From Candidatus Thorarchaeota archaeon (GTDB lineage: Archaea > Asgardarchaeota > Thorarchaeia > Thorarchaeales > Thorarchaeaceae), in assembly GCA_016841005.1 (NCBI GenBank), contig JAEORG010000091.1:1-12095 (forward strand): 12,095 nucleotides of DNA. The letters are read 5' to 3'. The stretch's first letter is position 1. Each line of letters begins with the position of its first letter. Both the position numbers and the translations under genes were made by a program. Below the pieces are notes generated by a model. The model saw only the letters and a list, made by a program, of their open reading frames with translations. It had not been told where the DNA came from and ran no database searches. Of the stretch, positions 5,592-12,024 are shown in pieces.

Positions 5592-6125
5592 ATGAGCGAT
5601 ACTTTCGACTACATGAGAAAAATCTGCATGATTGGAGCAGGTGGTAGTGGAAAGACAGCTATTGTAAATCGTTTCTTGACACAGAAATTTTCTGAGCAGT
5701 ATATTGTCACTATTGGAAGCCAGTTTGCTGTAAAGACTGTTGCAGTTCAGAACAGTCATGGGGATACAGTACGTGTCAAACTATTAGTTTGGGATCTGGC
5801 AGGACAGGAACGATTTGATTTCATTCGGACGAGCTATTACAAAGGTTCCAAAGGTGCTCTCTTGGTATTTGATGTAACAAGAAAGAGTACATGGAAAGAA
5901 CTACCTCGTTGGTTAGAGGAAATTGATTCTGCTCTGGGCCTCCGTGTTCCTGTTGTACTTCTAGCCAATAAGGTCGACCTTTTTGACGAGAGAGTTATTA
6001 CAAAGGAAGATGCGCTTCAGTTTGTCAAAGAGAACAATCTAAATGGATACCTCGAAACGAGTGCGTTAAGCGGTCAGAACATTGATGACGCATTCCGAAT
6101 TTTAGCAAGGGCTACACTTGTCTAA
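5592..6125 (+). CDS. Rab/Ras-like small GTPase
   Basis: This is a complete 177-residue single-domain small GTPase (from ATG 5592). The GTP-binding motifs are all present: G1 GAGGSGKT (15-22), switch I threonine in YIVTIGSQF, G3 WDLAGQE (67-73) with the catalytic glutamine, G4 NKVD (126-129) and G5 ETSAL (155-159). 'YYKGSKGALLVFDVTR' and 'TIGSQFAVK' are Rab-like. The C-terminus (RATLV) has no cysteine, so it cannot be prenylated like eukaryotic Rabs; membrane recruitment, if any, needs a partner. ATG 5592 is preferred over 5541 because GAGG (5579-5582) is nine bases upstream and the extra 17 residues do not resemble a GTPase N-terminus; ATG 5613 is also possible. It is divergent from the RHH regulator. 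Ras-superfamily proteins of this form are abundant in Asgard archaea. No GAP or GEF candidate is obvious nearby. Confidence 0.93.
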   Translation: MSDTFDYMRKICMIGAGGSGKTAIVNRFLTQKFSEQYIVTIGSQFAVKTVAVQNSHGDTVRVKLLVWDLAGQERFDFIRTSYYKGSKGALLVFDVTRKSTWKELPRWLEEIDSALGLRVPVVLLANKVDLFDERVITKEDALQFVKENNLNGYLETSALSGQNIDDAFRILARATLV

Positions 6126-6153
6126 CTTTTCATATTAGCTCTACCAAAACACA

Positions 6154-6163
6154 CTATAATATC
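6154..6163 (+). promoter_or_regulatory. TATA-like box of the M42 aminopeptidase
   Basis: CTATAATATC is the only clear A/T-rich promoter-like element between the GTPase stop and the peptidase start. Transcription would begin near 6184, giving a 30-base leader with GTGAT, a weak Shine-Dalgarno, five bases before ATG 6214. Confidence 0.35.
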
Positions 6164-6213
6164 AACTTACACGCAAGCTTCAACAGAATGCACTATTTAC
6201 GATGTGATTTTGA

Positions 6214-7350
6214 ATGGAAGACAAACTAAACATCAAATTCCTAGAGAACTTGACGAATGCTTTTGGACCAAGTGCACATGAAACTGAAGCACAAAAAGTC
6301 GCTCATGATTACGGAAAACAATACGCTGAAGAAATTCTCTTTGATGGTCTTGGTTCTGTTGTCTTCAAGAGAGGCAACAAAGGACCCAAAATTATGCTTG
6401 CCGGCCATGTTGACGAAATAGGCTTTGTCATAACTGAGATAACCAAAGAGGGCTATATGAGATTCCACCAATTAGGCGGTTGGTGGGATCAGACACTACT
6501 CACGCAAGAAGTAGTTATACGCCCCTTCAAAGGCGGAGCGAAGATTATTGGTGTAATTGGTGCACCACCTCCGCATGTTCTTTCTCCCGAGCAACGAACA
6601 AAAGTAGTTACGAAGGATCAAATGTACATCGACATTGGATGCGCATCAGATAAAGAAGTAAAAGAACTCGGAATTCGTATTGGCGACCCTGCAGTCCCCT
6701 TAGCCTACTTTAGAACAATTAATCGATCTCAGAAAGAGAAAGACGAAGATGATAAAGACGCAAAGGAAGTGACACGTGAGGTTACACTTGCAGTTGCGAA
6801 GGCTTTTGATGATAGAATAGGGGTCTTTATAGTTCTCGAAGCTCTTCGAAGATTATCCGAAGAAAAGATCGATCATCCCAATACTGTCTATGCAGTTTCA
6901 ACTGTGCAAGAAGAAGTTGGTCTTCGCGGTGCTCGAACTGCTGCACAGATGATTAAACCAGATATTGGATTTGCGCTTGATGTAGACATCTCTGGAGATT
7001 CACCTGACTCTAAGGGGCTTGTTCAAAAAATGGGGAAGGGTGTATCAATATCTGCTGGAGATGGGTCTATGATACCAAATCCAAAACTGAGAAAGTTTGC
7101 ATTAGAAGTTGCTGAAGAGATGAAGATTAAGCATCAACCAGCATTCCTGAAGGTGGGAGGAACTGATGCAGGCGCTATACATCTTACTGGTATGGGTGCA
7201 CCATCATTGTTTCTGGGCATTCCAACTCGATATATACACAGCCATCATGGGATGCTTGATTTAGAGGATGTGGAGAACGCGGTTGTACTTCTTGTCGAGC
7301 TCATAAAGAGATTGGATCAAGAAACAGTTGAGAGCTTCACAAAGCTGTAG
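6214..7350 (+). CDS. M42 family (TET-type) aminopeptidase
   Basis: This 378-residue metallo-aminopeptidase belongs to the M42 family, cytoplasmic dinuclear zinc or cobalt enzymes that in archaea usually assemble into tetrahedral dodecamers and trim peptides left by the proteasome. Metal and catalytic residues are visible: H65 and D67 in AGHVDEIGF, D199 in KAFDDR, E233/E234 in QEEVGLRGA, an aspartate in ALDVDISGD (256-258) and H342 in TRYIHSHHG. The dimerisation/oligomer domain lies between about residues 75 and 190. An acidic/lysine-rich stretch (about 170-188, QKEKDEDDKDAKE) precedes the FDDR motif and is longer than I expect for the family. Specificity (glutamyl, leucyl or lysyl) cannot be read from sequence alone. 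It stands as its own unit between the GTPase and a strong terminator. Confidence 0.93.
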   Translation: MEDKLNIKFLENLTNAFGPSAHETEAQKVAHDYGKQYAEEILFDGLGSVVFKRGNKGPKIMLAGHVDEIGFVITEITKEGYMRFHQLGGWWDQTLLTQEVVIRPFKGGAKIIGVIGAPPPHVLSPEQRTKVVTKDQMYIDIGCASDKEVKELGIRIGDPAVPLAYFRTINRSQKEKDEDDKDAKEVTREVTLAVAKAFDDRIGVFIVLEALRRLSEEKIDHPNTVYAVSTVQEEVGLRGARTAAQMIKPDIGFALDVDISGDSPDSKGLVQKMGKGVSISAGDGSMIPNPKLRKFALEVAEEMKIKHQPAFLKVGGTDAGAIHLTGMGAPSLFLGIPTRYIHSHHGMLDLEDVENAVVLLVELIKRLDQETVESFTKL

Positions 7351-7364
7351 AAACTAGAAACAAT

Positions 7365-7416
7365 AGAACCTATCAGCCTAGCAACGAACTAGGCTGATGT
7401 TCTCTTTTTGATTTTA
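7365..7416 (+). terminator. Hairpin terminator between convergent genes
   Basis: ATCAGCCTAG (7372-7381) and CTAGGCTGAT (7389-7398) form a perfect 10-bp stem with a 7-base loop. AGAAC (7365-7369) and GTTCT (7399-7403) extend it past a small bulge. On the plus strand it runs into CTCTTTTTGATTTTATTT, so it should end the M42 transcript. On the minus strand it lies after the inositol-phosphate synthase stop and may work in both directions, although the T-tract on that side is weaker. Confidence 0.75.
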
Positions 7417-7417
7417 T

Positions 7418-8506
7418 TTAACGTTCACGCTTTCCTTCGATGAATTCATCAACGCGTCTTCTAGCCTCGAAGTCATCAATCTGGTAGCGGGGGTGTTTGA
7501 AGCTGTAAGAGCTAATACTTGAGAGTTCTCCACCTATTCCTCGATCAAGGGCAATCTTGACAGCCCGGGCAACATCAATTATAACTCCTCCACTGTTTGG
7601 TGAGTCTTGTACTGAAAGCTTCAAGTCAAGATCTATTGGTAGGTCACCAAAAGCCTTGGAACGCATACTAATGTAACAGACTTTATTGTCCTCAAGGAAT
7701 GGGACATAATCACTTGGTCCAATCTTGGTCGGAAGTTCGTAATCGACACAACTTGTGACTGCTTCAGTCTTACTGATTCGTTTTGATGCGAGTCTATCCT
7801 CAACTTGCATATTTTCAAAATCAGTATTTCCGCCAATATTTAGCTGATATGTGCTCTGCATGATCAGGCCTCTTTTGTCAAAGAGCTGGGCGAGAACGCG
7901 ATGAAGAATGGTTGCACCGAGTTGGCTTTTAATATCGTCTCCTGCAGCTGGGAGTCCTTTCTTTTCAAAGGCTTGAGCATGTGGGCTGTTTGGATCTGAA
8001 ACAATGAATTCTGGGAATGCATTGATGAATCCCACTTCTGCTTCAATCGCCGCATCTGCATATATTCTCGAAGCTTTTGCACTACCAACAGGTAGGTACG
8101 AAACCAACATGTCTGCTTTGGCCTTCCTAAGCTCCTCTGCAACATCGACAGCTTCCATTTCATTCTCATCGTAAGCAAAGAATGATTCTCTCATATGTGG
8201 AGCAACACCATCTGAAATAGGCCCTGGAAGAACCTTCACACCCGTCTTGGGAACATCTGGTGCGAATTTCATACAGCAGTTTGGCTCAACCCACATTGCT
8301 TCTGCGATATCAAGGCCAATCTTCTTCCTATTCGCTTCGAAAGCGGCGACAAACTTCAGGTCCTTAGGATAATATCCACCAAAGTCTACATGCATTAGCC
8401 CTGGCACTTCTTCGTCAGCTTTTGCATTTCTATAATAGTGAGTGCCCTGTATCAATGCTGATGCGCAGTTTCCTAGACCTGCAATTGCAATCCTTACGTC
8501 ACCCAT
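7418..8506 (-). CDS. ino1: Myo-inositol-1-phosphate synthase, archaeal type
   Basis: This 362-residue enzyme converts glucose-6-phosphate to 1L-myo-inositol-1-phosphate using bound NAD+, the entry step for inositol phospholipids (archaetidylinositol) and inositol osmolytes in archaea. The N-terminal Rossmann motif IAGLGNCASAL (8-18) binds NAD. The catalytic half shows the family signatures GDDIKSQLGAT (189-199), NIGGNTDF (223-230), SKTEAV (K246) and DSPNSGG (301-307). Length and motifs match archaeal and actinobacterial synthases rather than the longer eukaryotic enzyme. The ATG at 8506 has GGTGAT three bases upstream. It is the last of the minus-strand genes before the shared terminator, 74 bases beyond the ERCC4 gene, and may have its own promoter. 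No lipid-attachment partner gene is in the window. Confidence 0.95.
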   Translation of the reverse strand: MGDVRIAIAGLGNCASALIQGTHYYRNAKADEEVPGLMHVDFGGYYPKDLKFVAAFEANRKKIGLDIAEAMWVEPNCCMKFAPDVPKTGVKVLPGPISDGVAPHMRESFFAYDENEMEAVDVAEELRKAKADMLVSYLPVGSAKASRIYADAAIEAEVGFINAFPEFIVSDPNSPHAQAFEKKGLPAAGDDIKSQLGATILHRVLAQLFDKRGLIMQSTYQLNIGGNTDFENMQVEDRLASKRISKTEAVTSCVDYELPTKIGPSDYVPFLEDNKVCYISMRSKAFGDLPIDLDLKLSVQDSPNSGGVIIDVARAVKIALDRGIGGELSSISSYSFKHPRYQIDDFEARRRVDEFIEGKRER

Positions 8507-8548
8507 AGTATCACCTTGTCCACTATTATATGATGAAAGAATAGTTGG

Positions 8549-8561
8549 AACTTTTAATACT
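8549..8561 (-). promoter_or_regulatory. Possible TATA-like box of inositol-phosphate synthase
   Basis: The minus strand reads GTATTAAAAGTTC, centred about 50 bases before ATG 8506, which would give a leader of about 24 bases including the GGTGAT ribosome-binding site. A second A/T element (8523-8534, ATCATATAATAG) looks more like a TATA box, but it sits too close to the start to leave room for that site. Confidence 0.3.
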
Positions 8562-8580
8562 ATCGCTGTGGGTAGGAGAG

Positions 8581-9405
8581 TTATTTTCCAGATTCTTCTT
8601 CTTTATCTTCTTCAATTTCTGGTATATATTCTGAATAGAGAAGTTTCTTAGCAGAACTGACTGTTTTTGGACCAATACCTGGAACATCTCCCCAATCATC
8701 TACATTCCGGATTGCATCAACTGGCGTCCCAAATTTTTCTAGGAGTGCTCGAGCTCGGACAACATTCACACCTGTGAATCCGGCGATGAAGAATTCTTGT
8801 TCATCATTTTGAGAATCGAGTCCCTTACGTGTACGAATCACAGGTAATCGCTGTCCTGTTTTGTCTTTCAATGTCCCTCCGTCAGTTATGACACCGTAGA
8901 GAAGTCCTGCTGAGTGAAGGGCATTGAATCCTTCTAGAACAGAGATACCTCTCTCCCTGATACTCTCAATTAACGCATCAAGGGCTGATGGGTGAATGAA
9001 ACTCGTGCGTTCCATTGTGACGAGGAATGGCTTATTTTTTGTCTTCTTACTACTAAAAGGAATGTAAATACACCCCTTCATAGGATCACGTCTAATCGAA
9101 AGAATGTTCTCTATCAAAACGTAGGGTTTGTCATATTCAAGAAGAGCATCTAGTTGCTTTGTAAGACGTGGAACACCTGCCGCACTTCCCTTCAATGTAT
9201 TTACTAAGTCATTCACAGTCTTCCTCTCAATCGCTACTCCTTCAGGACCAAGGACATCTCCAATCGGTATTTTTTGGATCACATATTGAATGCCATCTTT
9301 ATCTAACATCTTCATCAGATGCTTGACTGCGTTTACACCCTTTCCTCCAGTTTCATGGATATCGATAACCACTTGAGGAACATTACCAAATAGATCAGTT
9401 TGCAT
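8581..9405 (-). CDS. XPF/ERCC4-type nuclease with tandem helix-hairpin-helix, no helicase
   Basis: This 274-residue protein has an ERCC4 nuclease core followed by two helix-hairpin-helix motifs. The active site shows D15/E18 (VVIDIHE), D50 (PIGDV) and ERKTVND (60-66), matching the family pattern VxDxRE...GDY...ERKxxxD. The HhH motifs are FTGVNVVRARALLEKFGTP (209-227) and VPGIGPKTVSSAKKLL (241-256). XPF-family enzymes cut branched DNA (3' flaps, forks) as dimers and serve in repair and fork restart. This is the short form without the N-terminal helicase of Hef. Two conserved positions differ: His for Arg in DxRE and Val for Tyr in GDY. About 25 residues appear inserted around 104-130. It begins two bases after the DUF4443 stop, with GAGGAG inside that gene, so expression is coupled. 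No PCNA-binding box is evident. Confidence 0.87.
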   Translation of the reverse strand: MQTDLFGNVPQVVIDIHETGGKGVNAVKHLMKMLDKDGIQYVIQKIPIGDVLGPEGVAIERKTVNDLVNTLKGSAAGVPRLTKQLDALLEYDKPYVLIENILSIRRDPMKGCIYIPFSSKKTKNKPFLVTMERTSFIHPSALDALIESIRERGISVLEGFNALHSAGLLYGVITDGGTLKDKTGQRLPVIRTRKGLDSQNDEQEFFIAGFTGVNVVRARALLEKFGTPVDAIRNVDDWGDVPGIGPKTVSSAKKLLYSEYIPEIEEDKEEESGK

Positions 9406-9407
9406 TA

Positions 9408-10046
9408 CTACTCCTCATCAAACATAGTCATAACTGCAGCCATAGAAACTTCTCGTGCGAGATTAGCATCTGCTGCAGAGCCAATGACTACGACATCATC
9501 ATCTTCCACCCTGAGGCTTTCCATAATAAGGAGCGCTTCATCTTCGTATTCAAGTAGAATATTGTAATCATCTGGGGGCATTAATAATAATCCGTTCTTC
9601 TGTACTAATGTGGTTGCTCCAGACTGGCCATATCCTCCCTGGATAATCGCTTCATCTCTTTGTCGAACTCCATCTGTAATGAGATATGCTCTTCCTTTCA
9701 CTAGATTAGCGAATGCATACGAGTGGACAACTAATTCACCTAGATTAAGCGATAACCCGAGTGGAACATCTTCAGAGATTCTATCAAAAAGGTCTTGCCC
9801 CTTTCGGGTCAATTTCTGACCTTGCTTTCCTTCTGCAGTAATGTATCCTGCTTCAGAGAGCCTTTTGAGAAGGGTACGTGTACTTCCTTCTCCCACTGAC
9901 ATTCTGTCCCTAAGCTCATATCTTCCCAAAGGTTGCTCTCTACCAATCATCATAAGAGCAACAGCAACATGATGAGGTTTGAATGTTGGTGAAACCTTCC
10001 GATCCGCAGGTTGTGCGAGATTGATAATCTCTTGTAACCAAGTCAC
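9408..10046 (-). CDS. DUF4443 protein with N-terminal winged helix
   Basis: The protein has 212 residues. Residues about 20-90 form a winged helix-turn-helix: GRYELRDRMSVGEGSTRTLLKRLSEAGYI is the helix-turn-helix and 'QGQKLTRKGQDLFDRI' the wing and last helix. Residues about 95-205 match the archaeal DUF4443 domain, seen in 'DGVRQRDEAIIQGGYGQSGATTLVQKNGLLLMP'. The domain's role is not known to me; with the DNA-binding front it is likely a transcription regulator that senses a small ligand, but this is inference. It starts at GTG 10046 (GGTGG about 12 bases upstream), 40 bases after the ECF S-component, and is translationally coupled to the ERCC4 nuclease. It could be the regulator of the uptake operon upstream, whose promoter carries a palindrome, or could act with the nuclease. 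Confidence 0.82.
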   Translation of the reverse strand: MTWLQEIINLAQPADRKVSPTFKPHHVAVALMMIGREQPLGRYELRDRMSVGEGSTRTLLKRLSEAGYITAEGKQGQKLTRKGQDLFDRISEDVPLGLSLNLGELVVHSYAFANLVKGRAYLITDGVRQRDEAIIQGGYGQSGATTLVQKNGLLLMPPDDYNILLEYEDEALLIMESLRVEDDDVVVIGSAADANLAREVSMAAVMTMFDEE

Positions 10047-10086
10047 GTTCTCACAAGCTCCACCTATGGTTCTTTCTTATTCTTTT

Positions 10087-10683
10087 TTATTCTTCTCCCT
10101 CAAGGGTGAGACTCATGTTTTCTGTTTCTACTAATAGAAATGAGAACTGCTCTCTGACAATCTTATGTAAGCGAGGGACAACAGTTGCAAAAAGGATTGT
10201 ATTGGAGAAGACATGCACTACCATAAAGACACTGCCTGTTAAGATAGCTAACCAGTATGGGATACCAAAAGCTGTCGAGTACCCAACATTGGTTACCATA
10301 TCGAAGATTAAAGTCACCATGAGGCCGATAAAACCAAGTTCACCAGCTGAAAAGTTATTGGTTCTCATGGGGTCTTTCGACTGTCCTGCAATGGATCCTG
10401 TAGCAACAACAAAGAACCAGCCTATAATCTGGGCAATCCAAATCTGAGGTATTAGCCCCCCCCAAGGATTGATTGAACTAAATATGACTGACATGATGAT
10501 TGTGGACCAGATACCCATGAGTGGGCCAAAAGTGTATGCTGTTACGAAGAGAATTACTGTTCCAAGTTCTACATTAGGGATAAAGACTACAATGTAATTA
10601 CCAACAATAGCTAATGCTGTCATAATCGCAGATATTGCCACCCATCTGCTACTTCCCAGTGATAGTCCTCTTCGTAAGCCCAT
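10087..10683 (-). CDS. ECF transporter S component (vitamin-binding membrane protein)
   Basis: This 198-residue integral membrane protein has six predicted helices (about 15-36, 40-56, 57-70, 79-99, 116-136, 144-169), the size and topology of the substrate-binding S subunit of energy-coupling-factor transporters. The run 'NVELGTVILFVTAYTFGPLMG' followed by 'SSINPWGGLIP' is typical. S subunits bind a vitamin or metal and work with a shared EcfA/EcfA'/EcfT module, which is not in this window. The adjacent DUF4430 surface protein hints at cobalamin, because DUF4430 domains resemble the C-terminal part of transcobalamins; this is context only. ATG 10683 is preferred over ATG 10686 because AGAAGG then lies about five bases upstream. 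A run of eight G (10456-10463 on the complementary strand) encodes WGG and is a slippage-prone spot. Confidence 0.83.
   Translation of the reverse strand: MGLRRGLSLGSSRWVAISAIMTALAIVGNYIVVFIPNVELGTVILFVTAYTFGPLMGIWSTIIMSVIFSSINPWGGLIPQIWIAQIIGWFFVVATGSIAGQSKDPMRTNNFSAGELGFIGLMVTLIFDMVTNVGYSTAFGIPYWLAILTGSVFMVVHVFSNTILFATVVPRLHKIVREQFSFLLVETENMSLTLEGEE
10456..10463. repeat. Eight-base homopolymer inside the ECF S gene
   Basis: There are eight C in a row on the plus strand (eight G in the coding strand), spanning the codons for WGG in NPWGGLIP. In a roughly 40 percent GC sequence this is an outlier. The frame is intact here, but a one-base slip would truncate the transporter. Confidence 0.6.
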
Positions 10684-10696
10684 CATAACCTTCTCT

Positions 10697-11425
10697 CTAT
10701 CTTCTCTTCACAAGTAAGAATCCAGCTATAACTACTACACCAATAATCATGAATACTGCGGCCCAGACAAATGGAGTTAGAGGGCTTGATGTACCTGAGA
10801 ACTCTAATACAAGTGAGTAGGGCACTCCAAACGAATAAGATGTATTGGCAAAGATCAGGATGCCAGTGGATGTATCATATGCGAGTTGAGTTCTTTGTGG
10901 TTCTCCAAATCCTGATTCGTCTTGTACATAGTCGAAGGTGATACAACTGTAGACATTTCCGTTCACTGTAACATCTTCAATGGCAGACACCATTGTGCCA
11001 TTCAGATAGTTTCCAAAAGTACGAAATGCTGAATTCATTGCCAAGAGCTGTAGATCTTCAAGATTATCATTTCCGATTTCAATGAATAATCCTGGTAGGA
11101 ACGGAGTCAAACCAAATACTCCCAAAACGAGGTCATTTGCAATGTCTGTATCATTTGCTCTCCAAGTATGATTTCCAAGGGTGATCGTGCCTTCTACGTC
11201 ATCATTAATTGATTCTATTGTAAAGGTCATCATGCTATCAGCATCTGCCAACCATTTCCCTGAACCAGACCAGAAAAGAGAGAATGGCGCATCTGGGGAC
11301 TCAACAATCACCCATGACACAGTTGTATCCACTGCCAAAGCGTTACTATATTCGCCAAGTGCAGATACAGGTAAAATGAATACAAGTGTAAGAATTATTG
11401 GAATTGCTATCATTTGCTTTTTCAT
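10697..11425 (-). CDS. Secreted membrane-anchored surface protein, unknown family
   Basis: The product has 242 residues. Residues 1-24 are a signal peptide (MKKQ, then a hydrophobic core, cleavage probably near SALG). The C-terminus has one membrane helix (about 217-238) ending in KRR, so the bulk faces outside with a short cytoplasmic tail. Between them is a mostly beta domain with four possible N-glycosylation sites (NHT 85, NDT 91, NGT 142, NTS 194), as usual for archaeal surface proteins. The stretch 'QRTQLAYDTSTGILIFANTSY' is a beta-hairpin pattern I have an impression of from other archaeal anchored proteins, without a family name I can vouch for. It overlaps the DUF4430 gene by 4 bases (ATGA at 11422-11425) and is followed after about ten bases by the ECF S gene, so it probably assists the same uptake or sensing task. 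Confidence 0.72.
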   Translation of the reverse strand: MKKQMIAIPIILTLVFILPVSALGEYSNALAVDTTVSWVIVESPDAPFSLFWSGSGKWLADADSMMTFTIESINDDVEGTITLGNHTWRANDTDIANDLVLGVFGLTPFLPGLFIEIGNDNLEDLQLLAMNSAFRTFGNYLNGTMVSAIEDVTVNGNVYSCITFDYVQDESGFGEPQRTQLAYDTSTGILIFANTSYSFGVPYSLVLEFSGTSSPLTPFVWAAVFMIIGVVVIAGFLLVKRR

Positions 11426-11946
11426 TGCCTTCGATTTCTCCTCATTGTCGCTACTTGAAGTAAACCAAGGAATGTTGCTCCAACAACTGAAATGACAAAG
11501 ACTCCTCCGTATAGGCTTGTATCAATTGATTCCTGAGTAGGTGTGACAAAGTTAGACGAGGTCCTTCTCCAAGTTATCTTATCACCTGGTTCCACGGCCA
11601 TCAAATTCGCAGCCATAGGCGCAAGCTCGTCATTAACCCAGAATTGCCAATACAATCCATCCTCAATATCATTTGCCACTCCGCCTATGGAAGTCACATA
11701 TGCTAGGTTACCATACCATTCTACAGTAACATTATCACCATATGCTGCTTGGGTGACTTCAAGGACAGAGGTTCCGTTGATACCAAAGAATGTTTCTTGA
11801 ATGCCATTTCCAAAGTCTATCTCTAGAACAACAGAACTTTCATTGGTAAAAGGTACATCTTGAGCAGCAACATGTGATGTAATTGCAACAGGACTGATGA
11901 ATAGGATAATTGCAAAGAATCCATACCGTGCTCGAGGGGTCAGCAT
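11422..11946 (-). CDS. DUF4430 surface protein with signal peptide and C-terminal anchor
   Basis: The product has 174 residues: a signal peptide at about 1-29 (cleavage near HVAAQD), a DUF4430 domain at about 38-127, a Thr/Ser-rich linker, and a membrane helix (about 145-166) followed by RRNRRQ. DUF4430 features seen are 'NGTSVLEVTQAA', 'YVTSIGGV', 'GLYWQFWVNDELAP' and 'VEPGDKITWRR', the strand order shared with the C-terminal domain of cobalamin-binding transcobalamin and intrinsic factor. It is therefore a candidate substrate-capture protein held on the outer face of the membrane. It has an excellent ribosome-binding site, GGAGG at 11952-11956 five bases before ATG 11946, and opens the uptake unit. 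The promoter carries a TATA box and a perfect inverted repeat. Substrate identity is inference. Confidence 0.82.
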   Translation of the reverse strand: MLTPRARYGFFAIILFISPVAITSHVAAQDVPFTNESSVVLEIDFGNGIQETFFGINGTSVLEVTQAAYGDNVTVEWYGNLAYVTSIGGVANDIEDGLYWQFWVNDELAPMAANLMAVEPGDKITWRRTSSNFVTPTQESIDTSLYGGVFVISVVGATFLGLLQVATMRRNRRQ

Positions 11947-11955
11947 TCCTTCCTC

Positions 11956-11976
11956 CGTAGGATATGTTATCCTACG
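11956..11976. promoter_or_regulatory. Perfect 9-3-9 inverted repeat, candidate operator
   Basis: CGTAGGATA (11956-11964) and TATCCTACG (11968-11976) are exact reverse complements separated by TGT. The element lies between the TATA box (11987-11996) and the start at 11946, spans the predicted transcription start near 11965, and touches the Shine-Dalgarno. A dimeric repressor bound here would block initiation. If transcription starts further upstream, it could instead be an RNA hairpin masking the ribosome-binding site. Confidence 0.6.
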
Positions 11977-11986
11977 AGATAAATTC

Positions 11987-11996
11987 GTATATAATT
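11987..11996 (-). promoter_or_regulatory. TATA-like box of the DUF4430/ECF operon
   Basis: The minus strand reads AATTATATAC, about 26 bases before the predicted transcription start near 11965, leaving a 20-base leader with the strong GGAGG. The plus-strand reading TATATAAT could also serve a divergent transcript. Confidence 0.55.
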
Positions 11997-12024
11997 CTTA
12001 CTAAATCTGAGAAGATATGGAATT

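Noticed and set aside
8523..8534. TATA-like ATCATATAATAG before inositol-phosphate synthase
   Set aside because: It is only about 22 bases from the ATG, which would put the transcription start at or past the start codon and remove the good GGTGAT site.
10047..10086. Separate promoter for DUF4443 in the A-rich gap after the ECF S gene
   Set aside because: The stretch AATAAAAAAG could pass as a TATA box, but the 40-base gap is simply A/T-rich and read-through from the operon explains expression equally well.
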